64,000 nucleotides of DNA from Ruminococcus hominis (GTDB lineage Bacteria; Bacillota; Clostridia; Lachnospirales; Lachnospiraceae). A program made the position numbers and the translations under genes. The notes under the pieces were generated by a model. That model did not search any database and had not been told where the DNA came from. It worked only from the letters and a program-made list of their open reading frames with translations. The DNA is taken from positions 3,380,227-3,444,226 of the forward strand of contig NZ_JACOPE010000001.1 in assembly GCF_014287355.1 (NCBI RefSeq). Reading direction: 5' to 3'. This document shows, one piece after another, positions 8,215 through 17,626 of this stretch (position 1 is the first letter of the stretch; every line of letters begins with the position of its first letter).

Positions 8215-10639
8215 GCTTTTCCGCCTCCATTTCTTTCTCTCGTTTTTCAACTTCTTCCGGTTTTGTAGTCATCAAACTGTACAGTTTCAAGTTCTTATCG
8301 AACTTGTCCTTAAATGGAATAATTGTTGTTCCATAGAAAAGAAGTCCTTCTCCTTCCCCGGAATTCGTCACATAGGACAACTGATATGGGGAAATATTCA
8401 GCTGTTTTGCGAGGATCTGTCTGTCACCTGCCGCCTGGTTCAGCATCAGGATAAAATCACTGTTCTCAAAGATATTTTCAATTTCCCTGCTGGCAAGAAG
8501 ATCTTTGATATTCTGGGTGATACCACTTGGAATACCACCCCATTTTCTGAATCTCTTCCAGATTTCTACAGAATAAGCTGCTGTCTGTTCTTCTTTGAGC
8601 AGAAGGTGGAATTCATCGATATAGTACCTGGTAGATTTGATGCCACGGTTGATCGTAACTCTGTTCCATACCTGATCCTGGACGATGAGCATTCCGATTT
8701 TCTTCAGCTGCTTTCCAAGTTCCTTAATGTCAAAGCAGACAATACGGTTATTCAGTTCCACGTTGGTTCTATGATTGAACACTTTCAGTGATCCATTTAC
8801 ATAGATTTCCAGTGCTGTTGCAATCCTCTGGGCCTGTGGTTCTTTCTGTTTTCTAAGGCAGTCATACAGATCACCGAGGACCGGCATATTTTCCGGTTTT
8901 GGATCTGCAAAGTACTTCTGATACACCAGTGGAAGACAACGATCGATCACGGATTTTTCTTCCGCTTCAATGCCATCCCTGCTTCCCATGATCAGCTCAC
9001 ATAAGGACAGGACGAAATCGGATTTTACACCAAGTGGATTGTCATCATCGGAATAATCCATATTGATATCCATCGGATTGATATAATCCTTACTGGTCGG
9101 TGAAATGTGTACGACCTGTCCGCCAAGTGCATGGACCAGTGGATAATACTCACCCTCCGGATCTCCGATGATAATGTCATCCTTCGTGACAAAGAAAGCG
9201 TTGGTGATTTCTCTTTTTGCAGCAAAGGATTTACCGGATCCAGGTGTACCAAGGATTAGTCCATTCGGGTTTTTCAGCTTTTTACGATCCACCATAATCA
9301 TGTTGTTGCTGAGTGCATTTAATCCGTAATACAGGGATTCTCCTGCCATAAAAAGTTCCTGAGTGGTAAACGGTACGAAGATAGCAGTGCTGGTCGTGGT
9401 CAGTGCACGTTTGATGGGGATATGATTGACTCCCAGCGGAACACTGCTCATCAGTCCTTCTTCCTGCTGATAGTCCAGACGTTTCAGTACACAGTTGTAT
9501 TTCTGTGCAATTCCGGCAGTCTGGAAGATGGCATTGTCCAGTGCCTGTTTGGTCTTTGCTGTATTTAAAAAGAGCGCTGTTACAAGGAACATACGCTCAT
9601 TTCGTGACTGCAGGTCTTCTAACAGACGCTTAGCTTCTCCGCCATACGTGTTCAGATCCGATGGAATGATATCCATATCGTATCCGGCCCGGACTGCTTT
9701 TTTCTGTTCTTCGATTTTCATACGGTTGATATCCGTCACTTTGCTTTTTACCAGCTTGATTGCCTTCATCTGATCCACAGACTGGACATGCAGGTTGACG
9801 ATGAGATTCTTATCAATATCCAGAAATTCTGCCAGCATTTTATCTGTAAGCTCTGGTGCCAGGATCTGTAAATAAGAGACTGCTCCGATGGTATTTCCCA
9901 TACGGAATGTATTTCTGTCCTTGAATACAAAACTGGTCGGTGCCACATAATCTTTGGTATTGAGTCCAGTACGGATCATGGAACCATAATCAAACTGGAA
10001 GTCTGTCATGATATCCGGATTGAAAGTCTCATACAAAATCTGCAATCTTTCCACTCCATTCAATGGATAGGCTGGAACTCCAAGGATCTTGAAGTTGTTC
10101 AGGATATCTGATTCAATACGTTCCAGCTTTGGCTTTGCTTCCCGGATATTATCCGCTTCGATGGAAAAGGTGATATATTTTGACTTCACCAGACCGTTGT
10201 TTCCTTTTGCCAGCTGCTGTTTCAACATCTTTGCGTATTCCATACGGACATCATCAAAAGCATCCTCCTGTGGTCGGATCCGGATGACCTGCTCAAACTC
10301 CTTCATGCTGCTCTTATGGTTGATAAAGCTCAGCTGAAAATGGATACTGGCATCAAAGTAATTGAGGAAATCACACCAGTTTTCAAAGATTGCATTTTTA
10401 TCTTCGTTCTGAGCCAGCTGGTAGTTGATGTCATAGAAGCGGATGCACTTAGAATACGTTTTTCCCTGTACCCTGCAGATTCCATCTCTTCCCATTTCCT
10501 TATAAGCGATCGACTGCTGAACAGACAGTTTTTTCTGCCTGCGTTTTTCCTCCTGCTTTTCCTTTTTCTTTTTCTCTTTTCTGTCTACTTTTTTGTATCC
10601 GGTATCTGCGACAGTTTTCTTATTTTTCTTTTTTCGCAA
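8198..10639 (-). CDS. virB4: VirB4/TraE-like conjugation ATPase
   Basis: This 813-residue cytoplasmic ATPase energises assembly of the type IV secretion channel. Walker A is LGTPGSGKSFAAK near residue 465. Walker B is RYYIDEFHLLL near residue 670, followed by an arginine-rich KRFRKWGG segment typical of VirB4/TrwK. The first 35 residues are very Lys-rich. It starts at TTG 10639 behind AGGAGG, and its first 20 bases overlap the end of the prgI gene. Family and operon order match CD1110-like ICE ATPases. Confidence 0.92.
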   Translation of the reverse strand: MRKKKNKKTVADTGYKKVDRKEKKKKEKQEEKRRQKKLSVQQSIAYKEMGRDGICRVQGKTYSKCIRFYDINYQLAQNEDKNAIFENWCDFLNYFDASIHFQLSFINHKSSMKEFEQVIRIRPQEDAFDDVRMEYAKMLKQQLAKGNNGLVKSKYITFSIEADNIREAKPKLERIESDILNNFKILGVPAYPLNGVERLQILYETFNPDIMTDFQFDYGSMIRTGLNTKDYVAPTSFVFKDRNTFRMGNTIGAVSYLQILAPELTDKMLAEFLDIDKNLIVNLHVQSVDQMKAIKLVKSKVTDINRMKIEEQKKAVRAGYDMDIIPSDLNTYGGEAKRLLEDLQSRNERMFLVTALFLNTAKTKQALDNAIFQTAGIAQKYNCVLKRLDYQQEEGLMSSVPLGVNHIPIKRALTTTSTAIFVPFTTQELFMAGESLYYGLNALSNNMIMVDRKKLKNPNGLILGTPGSGKSFAAKREITNAFFVTKDDIIIGDPEGEYYPLVHALGGQVVHISPTSKDYINPMDINMDYSDDDNPLGVKSDFVLSLCELIMGSRDGIEAEEKSVIDRCLPLVYQKYFADPKPENMPVLGDLYDCLRKQKEPQAQRIATALEIYVNGSLKVFNHRTNVELNNRIVCFDIKELGKQLKKIGMLIVQDQVWNRVTINRGIKSTRYYIDEFHLLLKEEQTAAYSVEIWKRFRKWGGIPSGITQNIKDLLASREIENIFENSDFILMLNQAAGDRQILAKQLNISPYQLSYVTNSGEGEGLLFYGTTIIPFKDKFDKNLKLYSLMTTKPEEVEKREKEMEAEKHEGNR

Positions 10640-11009
10640 CCGTTTTTCCTCCTTTCAGTTTTCCTGTATCCGGAGACTGCTTGATCTGTTCCGGATCTGT
10701 CTCATAATAGTTTTCAGTTTCATATTTTCTAACGGGTGGACGAAGAAACTTCACCCGGATCATATGCATCAGAACATCTTCCAGATGCATCCCGTCTTTT
10801 TCGTACATGGCAAATAAAAATGCCGGTAACATCAAAAGCACCATGACCGTTGCTGCATTACTATTTCCCATCACATTACGCAAGAGGAAATAGCTTGGAA
10901 TTCCCATTGCAGCACCTATACCGATACAGATCAGCTGTCTTTTGGTCAGGTTAAATGCTACTTTATTCTTTACCTTCGTTAAATCTTTCGGTACGCTGAC
11001 ATATGCCAT
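10620..11009 (-). CDS. prgI: PrgI family membrane protein
   Basis: This 129-residue protein begins MAYVSVPKDLTKVKNKVAFNL, which is the PrgI/VirB3-like signature. Two membrane segments (about residues 27-47 and 55-73) are followed by a charged cytoplasmic tail. PrgI-type proteins partner the VirB4 ATPase in the inner-membrane complex. The start at ATG 11009 is 8 bases after GGAG; a GTG three codons upstream overlaps the ribosome site and is less likely. Confidence 0.85.
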   Translation of the reverse strand: MAYVSVPKDLTKVKNKVAFNLTKRQLICIGIGAAMGIPSYFLLRNVMGNSNAATVMVLLMLPAFLFAMYEKDGMHLEDVLMHMIRVKFLRPPVRKYETENYYETDPEQIKQSPDTGKLKGGKTVAKKEK

Positions 11010-11031
11010 GATTTTCACTCCTTCCTGTAAT

Positions 11032-11904
11032 TTAGTGCGCGTTGAATATCGACTTACTTAAAGAGGCCGTCTTAAAGAGGCTGTAACATAAGATCACTGT
11101 GTAAGCCATAACGCCAAATAATGAAGAACTCAGATTATCTGAATACTGGATACCTGCAACAAGCACTGCATAGATTGCAACGCATACCATCATCAGAAAT
11201 GCCTGGAAAGCCAGGGCAAAGAGTCCTCTGAAATAATTCGTGCCGATCTGTCCCCATTCTCTGTTACTCATAGTTGCAAATGGAATCGGCGCAACTGAGG
11301 TATATAGGTAAATCTCTATCATACGTCCATACATGATCACTGTGATCAGTACAGACAGGATTCTCATACAGAAGCCGGCGATAAGGGTTTCCAGCGCCAA
11401 TACAACAAGTTCTCCGATTTCCATACTTTCCAGGGTTGTGGAAAGATCCGTCAATGCCGAAGAAATATCAATGGCGGTACTTCCTGTGATAACACCGGCC
11501 GCAGAATTAACTACGTGCTGGCCCACGTCGAATACCGCCATTGTGATCGTAAAGGTGTTACTCACCAGATAAACAGCAATCCACATTTTTACGAAGTACT
11601 TGAAAAACATCCAGGTATCAATATCATGCATGTTGTTGCGCTCGGTCAGCATAGAAATCAATTCGTAGCAGAGTACGAGTGTGATAATAATACCTGCGAT
11701 CGGCATGATCACGGAATCCGATAAGTTCCGGATCATACTGAATATGCTGCCGTTCCACCCTTGCGGGGTCTGTCCAACCTGGGTAGCGATCTCACCAGTC
11801 TTTTGATTGACATCAGTAAACATCGTGTCCAGGTTGGAAGTGATCATCCCGGTTAAGAGTTCCCTCATCCATTCCTCAATCGCATCAAAAATCTGACTGA
11901 ACAT
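11032..11904 (-). CDS. VirB6/TrbL-like conjugal transfer membrane protein (CD1112-like)
   Basis: This 290-residue polytopic membrane protein has a soluble, amphipathic N terminus (MFSQIFDAIEEWMREL) and about six membrane segments between residues 60 and 280. It is predicted to form the inner-membrane channel of the type IV secretion system. The start at ATG 11904 follows AAAGGAGTAGAG. It lies 19 bp after the Maff2-type gene, of which only the 3' part remains here. Confidence 0.85.
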   Translation of the reverse strand: MFSQIFDAIEEWMRELLTGMITSNLDTMFTDVNQKTGEIATQVGQTPQGWNGSIFSMIRNLSDSVIMPIAGIIITLVLCYELISMLTERNNMHDIDTWMFFKYFVKMWIAVYLVSNTFTITMAVFDVGQHVVNSAAGVITGSTAIDISSALTDLSTTLESMEIGELVVLALETLIAGFCMRILSVLITVIMYGRMIEIYLYTSVAPIPFATMSNREWGQIGTNYFRGLFALAFQAFLMMVCVAIYAVLVAGIQYSDNLSSSLFGVMAYTVILCYSLFKTASLSKSIFNAH

Positions 11905-11923
11905 GGATCTCTACTCCTTTCTC

Positions 11924-12016
11924 TTAACCAAATAATCCACTCAGAAGCGGGATCAGCTGTGTTCCGATCAGGATAACACCACCACCGCTCATCAGCTGCT
12001 TAATTCCCTGGGATTT
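11924..12016 (-). pseudogene. Maff2-type small membrane protein, 3' part (split by IME)
   Basis: These are the last 30 codons plus TAA of a Maff2-family gene: KSQGIKQLMSGGGVILIGTQ followed by LIPLLSGLFG. The 5' 41 codons lie at 21,527-21,649 on the far side of the IME. Joined at the AAA shared by both junctions, the halves give an uninterrupted 71-residue protein with two hydrophobic segments. Maff2 genes are near-universal between virD4 and virB6 in these ICEs, which suggests a needed part of the membrane complex. Confidence 0.85.
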
Positions 12017-12037
12017 TACTGATGTGCGATAAAGAAG
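12017..12037 (-). repeat. IME terminal inverted repeat, left end
   Basis: Read on the minus strand it starts CTTCTTTATCGCACATCAG. It matches the right-end copy at 21,504-21,524 at about 17 of 21 positions. It abuts the Maff2 target codons and is probably part of the recombinase attachment site. Confidence 0.7.
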
Positions 12038-12065
12038 TAATAGAAGTGTAAAAAATTTTGCCGTT

Positions 12066-12098
12066 CCTATCCGGCACTTGCGCATTGTGTCGGATAGG
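12066..12098 (-). terminator. Terminator hairpin after the recombinase
   Basis: CCTATCCG (12,066-12,073) pairs with CGGATAGG (12,091-12,098). On the minus strand a T-rich stretch follows about 13 bases later. It lies just downstream of the serine recombinase stop, at the IME end. Confidence 0.5.
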
Positions 12099-12106
12099 TC
12101 GGGCGG

Positions 12107-13717
12107 TTATTCGGGCAAGTCCACCTTGCCAACAAAAGAATAATAAATCTCAATGTCCTGTCTGCGGGTCTTGTTCTCGTCATAGCTGCACTCATGCACA
12201 ACGATTTTCTCTACAAACTCCCGCAGCAGAGTAGGGGTAAGTTCTTCAAAGCTGGTATGCCGCCGGACAACATTCATAAACTTTTCTGCGTTCACGGTGG
12301 CTTCCTGTGCTTTGGAAAGCTCCGCTTGGATAGCAGCGGCTCTTTCTTTCAGCTCCCGTTGTTCTGCTTCATAGTCTGCCGACAGTTCTGTGAAACGCTC
12401 GTCTGATATGCGCCCGGTCACGCTGTCCTCATACAGCCGCTTGAAGATAGCGGATAACTCGGCTATGCGTTTCTCGGCGGCTTCCAGTTCCTTTTTCTTG
12501 GCGGCGTTCCTGCGTTTGCCCCCGTCCTCGTTCTGCTCAATCAAGAGTTTCATAAACCGGGCTTCATGCTTTGCCGCATAGCTGGTCACTTTCCGCAGAT
12601 TGGAGAGTACACCAGCGGTCAAGAGGTCGGTGCGGATAAAGTGCGCCGTACAGTCATGGGTGCGTTTCTTGTAGTTGCCGCAGATATAACAGTCCTGCTT
12701 GCGCTTGTCCGTCTGGTATCGCTGCTGATACATCACGCTGCCGCAGTCCGCACAGAACAGTATGCCGGAGAACAAACCCACTTCATCATAGCGGTTTGGG
12801 CGTTTGCGCTGTTTGCGAAGCTCCTGCACCCGTTCCCATGTCTGGGTGTCTATGATAGGCTCGTGGTGGTTCTCGAAAATCACTTGCTTTTCCGGGGGAT
12901 TTTCTACACTGTGCTTGACTTTGTAAGAAAGTTTTTCTGTCTTGAAATTTACCAGACAGCCTGTGTATTCCCGGTTTTCAAGGATATGCACTACGGTATT
13001 GGTCGCCCACTTGCACTCATAGCCGGGGTGGTAGCGGCGGGTGCTGCCCGTCCTGCGGTATTCCAGCGTTCCCGGCGTGGGGATTTGCTGCTCTGTGAGC
13101 ATACGGGCTATCTTGGTCGGACCATTCCCGGCAAGACAGAGGTTGTATATCTGCTTGACTACGGGTGCAGCTTCCTCGTCAATGATGAAATTTTCGTCCT
13201 CGTCCATGAGGTAGCCATACACAGGCTTGCTTGTGATGGGCTTGCCACTCATGCCTTTTGAGCGTTTTACCGCCCGTATTTTCTTGCTCGTATCTCTCAC
13301 CAGCCATTCGTTAAAGATATTCCGCAGCGGGGCAAAGTCATTGTCGCCCTGTGCGCTGTCCACTCCGTCATTGATAGCGATGAAGCGGACGCCTTTCTGT
13401 GGGAAAATCATTTCCGTGTACATTCCCACTTGCAGGTAGTTTCGCCCTAACCTCGACATATCCTTTACGATAACTGTCCCGACTTTTCCGGCTTCAATGT
13501 CCGCAAGCATGGCTTGAAAACCGGGTCTTTGAAAGTTCGCACCAGAATAACCGTCGTCCGTGTACCAGCGCAGATTGGAAAAGCCGTTCTGCTTCGCATA
13601 GGTTTCAAGGATACGCTTCTGATTGGAAATGGAATTGCTCTCGCCTTGCAGCTCGTCCTCATGGGAAAGTCTTGGGTAAAGGGCGGTAATTGGTTGTTGG
13701 TTGGTCTGTCTTAACAT
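12107..13717 (-). CDS. Large serine recombinase (integrase of the IME)
   Basis: This 536-residue TnpX/TndX-like recombinase excises and integrates the element through a phosphoserine intermediate. The N-terminal resolvase domain (about 10-155) has the nucleophile region ALYPRLSHED and the conserved DMSRLGRN helix. A recombinase domain follows at about 175-290. A zinc ribbon (CADCG ... CYICGNY) lies near 325-355, and a long coiled coil spans about 395-480. The ATG at 13,717 follows ACGGAGGATTTT. It sits at the left end of the IME, adjacent to the terminal repeat, as expected for an element integrase. Confidence 0.95.
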   Translation of the reverse strand: MLRQTNQQPITALYPRLSHEDELQGESNSISNQKRILETYAKQNGFSNLRWYTDDGYSGANFQRPGFQAMLADIEAGKVGTVIVKDMSRLGRNYLQVGMYTEMIFPQKGVRFIAINDGVDSAQGDNDFAPLRNIFNEWLVRDTSKKIRAVKRSKGMSGKPITSKPVYGYLMDEDENFIIDEEAAPVVKQIYNLCLAGNGPTKIARMLTEQQIPTPGTLEYRRTGSTRRYHPGYECKWATNTVVHILENREYTGCLVNFKTEKLSYKVKHSVENPPEKQVIFENHHEPIIDTQTWERVQELRKQRKRPNRYDEVGLFSGILFCADCGSVMYQQRYQTDKRKQDCYICGNYKKRTHDCTAHFIRTDLLTAGVLSNLRKVTSYAAKHEARFMKLLIEQNEDGGKRRNAAKKKELEAAEKRIAELSAIFKRLYEDSVTGRISDERFTELSADYEAEQRELKERAAAIQAELSKAQEATVNAEKFMNVVRRHTSFEELTPTLLREFVEKIVVHECSYDENKTRRQDIEIYYSFVGKVDLPE

Positions 13718-13828
13718 AAAATCCTCCGTTTCCGACAGCCAGCCCCACTATTCCGTACCTTGATTGTACCACATGGGGCGGCTGTCTGTATAGCGGCAAA
13801 AGCGTCAAATCTGCTTCTTTATGGTCTG

Positions 13829-14017
13829 TCAAATCGCCGTTTTTTGTGTAGCAGCTTCCGCTTCCAGCACTTTCATCATCTTGTCGGCTGCGGTGTCGGT
13901 TGCGCCCTGCTTGAAGAAGCCGGAAACGGTAAGGACGGAGTTGCCCATGCGGATTTCCGTTACACAGTCCGGGCGGCGGTCTGTTTTGGTGGTGCTTGTC
14001 TGTTTGGTTTCTGTCAT
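13829..14017 (-). CDS. tnpW: TnpW-like transposon-encoded protein
   Basis: This 62-residue protein begins MTETKQTSTTKTDRRPDCVT, and its core ITEIRMGNSVLTVSGFF matches the TnpW-type small proteins found beside serine recombinases in Tn4451-like elements. Its ATG overlaps the stop of the DnaC-like gene (ATGA), so it is translationally coupled. The function is unknown. Confidence 0.65.
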   Translation of the reverse strand: MTETKQTSTTKTDRRPDCVTEIRMGNSVLTVSGFFKQGATDTAADKMMKVLEAEAATQKTAI

Positions 14018-14871
14018 AGGCTCTCCTTTCGCTGCTTTATCAGTTGCTTTAATCGTTCCAGCTTTTCCTGTGCGGTTTCCTTTCGGAAGTTGCTGCCCGT
14101 GAAGCGGACGGGGGCGCACATGGAAGTCAGCCTGTCATAGATACGGGCGTGGGGCGTGTCCTGCGGGTGCTGCAATTCCTCCAGCGTGAGGTTGGTCGTG
14201 GCGATCAGCGGCTTGCCGCTTCGGTAACGGCTGTCAATCACGCTGTAAACCTGTTCCAGCCCGTACTCTGTCCCTCGCTCCATACCAAAATCATCAAGTA
14301 TCAGCAGAGGGTAGCTGCAAAGGCGGGAAATATATTCGTTCCTGCCCTCAAAGCTGGCGGCAAGGTCACCCAGTATCGTTGCAAAATTTGTCATGCGAAC
14401 GGCAACCTCTTTTTCCATAAGGGCGTTGGCGATACAGGCGGCAAGGTAGCTTTTTCCTGTCCCCACGCCGCCCCAAAACAGGTAGCCGATATTTTCAGCC
14501 TGCATGGTTTCCCAACTCTCCACATAAAAGCGGGCGGTTTCGGTCTGTGGGTTTCTGCCGTTGTCATGCTCAAATGTCCAGTTCCGCATAGCGGGGTCGG
14601 TAAAGCCCCGGCGTTTCAAGTCCTCCACTGTTTCAAGGTGCTTCTGTCGGCTTTCAGCGGCTTCCCGCTTTTCACGGGCTGCCCGGTGGCAGTCGCACTC
14701 TGCCGGGTGTCGGTCATGCCCTAACCATTGGGCGGTTTCTTTTGAAAAGTATGCTTCTTTTGGCGTATGGCACTTGCCGCAGTATAAAAGCCCGTCCTCG
14801 CCTGTGTAGTCCTCTGCTTCGGCGGTAGTGGCTGTAATGTCCGTAATCATAGCTTCAATCTCGTTTTTCAT
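14014..14871 (-). CDS. DnaC/IstB-like AAA+ helicase loader
   Basis: This 285-residue ATPase has a Cys cluster near the N terminus (CGKCHTPKEAY...CDCHRA, about residues 24-50). Walker A is LFWGGVGTGKSYLAA near 120 and Walker B is LLILDDFGMERG near 180. This is the DnaC/DnaI family, which loads the replicative helicase. The ATG at 14,871 overlaps the stop of the replisome-organizer gene (ATGA). Together with that gene it implies that the excised IME can replicate. Confidence 0.88.
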   Translation of the reverse strand: MKNEIEAMITDITATTAEAEDYTGEDGLLYCGKCHTPKEAYFSKETAQWLGHDRHPAECDCHRAAREKREAAESRQKHLETVEDLKRRGFTDPAMRNWTFEHDNGRNPQTETARFYVESWETMQAENIGYLFWGGVGTGKSYLAACIANALMEKEVAVRMTNFATILGDLAASFEGRNEYISRLCSYPLLILDDFGMERGTEYGLEQVYSVIDSRYRSGKPLIATTNLTLEELQHPQDTPHARIYDRLTSMCAPVRFTGSNFRKETAQEKLERLKQLIKQRKESL

Positions 14872-15617
14872 AAGCTCTCGCCCTCCTTGCATGAATAATC
14901 GGGTATGCCCTGTTTCGGGGCAGCCTTGCCTTTGGCAGCGTCCTCCTGCGCCCACTTGTAAATGGTGGCTGCATGGCTGTGGTACTGCTTCCCGGTGGAA
15001 GCGATATGGCAGGAAAGCCGGTCAATATAATACTCCCACTTGTCGGGCAGCTCTGTTTTCAGCCCGGAAAGCTCTGTATCGGTCAGTATCACATTGTTGT
15101 ATCTGCCATAAGCGGCGGGGGCGGGGTATCCCGTTTCTCCCTCTCTCTCTTTTTCTATCTCTATCTCTTTCTCTAACTCTATCTCTATCTCTGGTGGACG
15201 AATGTCGGACAAATGTCCGCCTTTTGTCCGGGGCGGTAAAAGTGCCTTGTTTTCCAGCCTTGCAGCCCGTTTCCTCTCGGCTTCGGTAGAGGACTGTCCT
15301 ATCATCAGCTCAATGTCGGTCATATAGAAAGCCCCGCTGTCAAGCTGCTCCACAAGCCCCAACTGCCGGAAAATCTCTAAAGCCCTCTCAACTGTCCCTA
15401 TCTGGTGGCGGGTCAGTGTCGCTATCATCTGCGCTGTGTAGGGGATATGCTCGTCAAGCTGCAACTTCCCGCCGTTTTTCAGCGATTTTAAGTACAGCTT
15501 CAAGAGAATATTGGAATATAAAATCCCGTCTTTCATATCTTCCAGCAGTACAATGGAGTCGCTGTCAAAAAAGTTCTCTTTCAGCTTGAGGTAGTAATAC
15601 TTGCGGTTATCTGCCAT
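14868..15617 (-). CDS. Phage-type replisome organizer / replication initiator
   Basis: This 249-residue protein begins MADNRKYYYLKLKENFFDSD, the N-terminal winged-helix domain of phage replisome organizers (about residues 1-110). A Glu/Ile-rich linker lies at about 140-175, and a C-terminal DnaD-like region with YIDRLSCHIASTGKQYHSHA and a Trp-containing tail follows. It is expected to bind the element origin and recruit the neighbouring DnaC-like loader. The ATG at 15,617 follows GGAGGACAGGGACA. Longer N-terminal readings overlap the preceding small gene and lack a ribosome site. Confidence 0.8.
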   Translation of the reverse strand: MADNRKYYYLKLKENFFDSDSIVLLEDMKDGILYSNILLKLYLKSLKNGGKLQLDEHIPYTAQMIATLTRHQIGTVERALEIFRQLGLVEQLDSGAFYMTDIELMIGQSSTEAERKRAARLENKALLPPRTKGGHLSDIRPPEIEIELEKEIEIEKEREGETGYPAPAAYGRYNNVILTDTELSGLKTELPDKWEYYIDRLSCHIASTGKQYHSHAATIYKWAQEDAAKGKAAPKQGIPDYSCKEGESL

Positions 15618-15819
15618 TGTCCCTGTCCTCCTTTTTCCGGCGTTTGGAGTAGTAGCGGGGGCAGAGTATGATAACCGCCCGGAAGCTCTGCTTGCAGCTA
15701 TGGGTACAGCTCCGGCAGAGGTCGTTGTATGTGATACGGTCGCAGGTGGCATTCCCGACTTTCACTTGCCGCAGGAAAAAAGACCATTCCAGCCGCCGTT
15801 TCTTGCTCATTCTTGGCAT
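15607..15819 (-). CDS. Small basic Cys-rich IME protein
   Basis: This 70-residue basic protein begins MPRMSKKRRLEWSFFLRQVK. Its four clustered cysteines (CDRITYNDLCRSCTHSC) suggest a metal-binding fold. It is common between relaxase and replication genes in IMEs of Clostridia. The ATG at 15,819 follows AAAGGAGCGCACCC, and the 3' end overlaps the replisome-organizer start by 11 bp. The function is unknown. Confidence 0.55.
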   Translation of the reverse strand: MPRMSKKRRLEWSFFLRQVKVGNATCDRITYNDLCRSCTHSCKQSFRAVIILCPRYYSKRRKKEDRDNGR

Positions 15820-16003
15820 GGGTGCGCTCCTTTCTGCCGTTTCCGCTGGTGTGGCGGTATCGGCGGTAATTCTGTATCATCTCGGTATCATTTTCGGGGT
15901 TTTTCTGCCCTGTAAGCCCGTTAAAAAATCCTTTGGTATTGGGGATAGGGTACGGGGCAGCCCCCTTGTTCTGTATGGGTTCAGGTACATTTTGGGGTGG
16001 TTT

Positions 16004-17626
16004 TTATCGCTCCTGTTCCTGCCTTTTCACAGGCTTGCGCTCCCGGCGTAAAATCTGGTCGATATTGCCCTTGACGGTCTGTAAGCGGCGGTATTCCTCC
16101 CGTTTTGCCCGGTAATCGTTGTAGCCGCTGTTTTTCTCTTTGATAAGGGTTTCAATCTCTGCTTGCAGGGCTTTATAGCTTGGCAGCTTGGAAATGCCGT
16201 TCTCCCTAAAATAACGGGCGGCTGCGTCTGCTATGATAAAGTCGCTTTCGTGCTTCTGTCGGTAGGCTGCTTTTGCTTTGGCGTTTTTCTGCTGTTTCAG
16301 CCCGTCCCGGACAGGGCGGGTCTTGGAATAGGCAAGCACCTGCCGTTGCAGCTCCTTTTTCCCGTCCAGCGTCTTTTCCACCTGCTTCAGCTCTGTAAGG
16401 CTTTCCCGCATGGCGGTATAGGCGGCAGAACAGGCTTCGTCCAGTTCCTCCGGGGAAGAAAAGCCGTACTGCTGGTAGGCGGTAACGGTAGCCGCCATTT
16501 GCTTTAGATTGTACTTTGCCGCCCAGCGGTCATAGCCCACGCCCTTGCCCTCGGCTCGCTTGGCTTCCCGGTCAACCATGCGCTGCAAGGTGTTGTCTGC
16601 CGGGGTGGTTTTTGTGGTTTTTTCCCCTTGTGACGGCTTTTTAACTGCGGCAGGGTATTCGGGTATGGCTTTGGTCTGTTCGGCGGCTCTGCGGGCGTTC
16701 TGTGTAAGCAGGGCAAGGACAGTAGCCTTGTCAAAATCGTCCCCCAGCTTCCGGGCTGTGATAGGCTTTGTCCTGTCCGGCGTGAGGTAGGAAAGCCGCC
16801 CCCGACTCTCCTTGACAGTCACACCCTCACGCAGCAAAAGGGAAGAAAACTCGTCAAAGCTGGTAGCTTGGGAAAGTGCCTGCCGTATCGTCCGGCGCAG
16901 CTTCGCCTTGTCCGTTTCAAACTTGGTGGGCTTGGTCGGCTGTCCGGCGGCTTCTCTGGCGGCGTTCTCTTTATCAAGGGCAAGCTGCCCTTTCTTTGCC
17001 GCCCAGTATTCCCGTTCCGTTATCCGTTCCTTGCTGCCGCTTAGGAGGTCGATTTGGTAAAGCCCCTCCCGGTGGCACATCTCCATGACTTCACTCTTGA
17101 AATATTCCATAGCGGCGTTGGTGCAGCGGTGCTTGCAGCCCTCCCGTGTATCGGCTGGTCTGTCCATGTAGGGCAGAAGCGGGACTTCATAAATCCGCAG
17201 GGAGTTGATGACGATATGCACATGGATATTGCCGCTGTGGTTATGCCCGTCCGGGTGGGTGCATACAAGGGCTTGGTGTCCGGGGAAATGCTCTTTACAG
17301 AACTGCTCGCCCAGCTCCTGCGCCCGGTCTACGGTCAAGCCGTTGTCTGTCCCGTCCCGTGGGTCAAAGCTGATGATATAGTGGTGGCTTTTCACATCTT
17401 CCCGTTTTTGGTTTTTCTCATAGCGGAGATTGGCTCGCATACAGGCAACAGCGAAATCTTCGCCCCCACAGTTAAGGGAAGAAATGCGGTAATCCTCCCT
17501 CGGTATCAGCCGCCCGTTTTCATCAAGGGTGGGCTTCATGGTAAACTCGTCATGCTCAAATGTGAGGTAGGCTTCCGCTGCGCCATAGTCGGCATTTTTA
17601 GAGCTGATATGTTTGAATGTTGCCAA
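16004..17626 (-). CDS. Relaxase/mobilization nuclease (MobA/VirD2-like)
   Basis: This is a relaxase of about 540 residues that nicks oriT and stays bound to the transferred strand. The catalytic three-histidine motif is HPDGHNHSGNIHVHIVIN near residue 130, and a candidate nucleophile tyrosine lies early (ADYGAAEAYL). Residues 270-540 are charged and largely helical. The start is uncertain: TTG 17,626, GTG 17,635 and TTG 17,656 are in frame, all inside the mobC 3' end and none with a strong ribosome site, so coupling to mobC is likely. After the TAA stop the same frame stays open for about 100 codons. Confidence 0.88.
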   Translation of the reverse strand: MATFKHISSKNADYGAAEAYLTFEHDEFTMKPTLDENGRLIPREDYRISSLNCGGEDFAVACMRANLRYEKNQKREDVKSHHYIISFDPRDGTDNGLTVDRAQELGEQFCKEHFPGHQALVCTHPDGHNHSGNIHVHIVINSLRIYEVPLLPYMDRPADTREGCKHRCTNAAMEYFKSEVMEMCHREGLYQIDLLSGSKERITEREYWAAKKGQLALDKENAAREAAGQPTKPTKFETDKAKLRRTIRQALSQATSFDEFSSLLLREGVTVKESRGRLSYLTPDRTKPITARKLGDDFDKATVLALLTQNARRAAEQTKAIPEYPAAVKKPSQGEKTTKTTPADNTLQRMVDREAKRAEGKGVGYDRWAAKYNLKQMAATVTAYQQYGFSSPEELDEACSAAYTAMRESLTELKQVEKTLDGKKELQRQVLAYSKTRPVRDGLKQQKNAKAKAAYRQKHESDFIIADAAARYFRENGISKLPSYKALQAEIETLIKEKNSGYNDYRAKREEYRRLQTVKGNIDQILRRERKPVKRQEQER

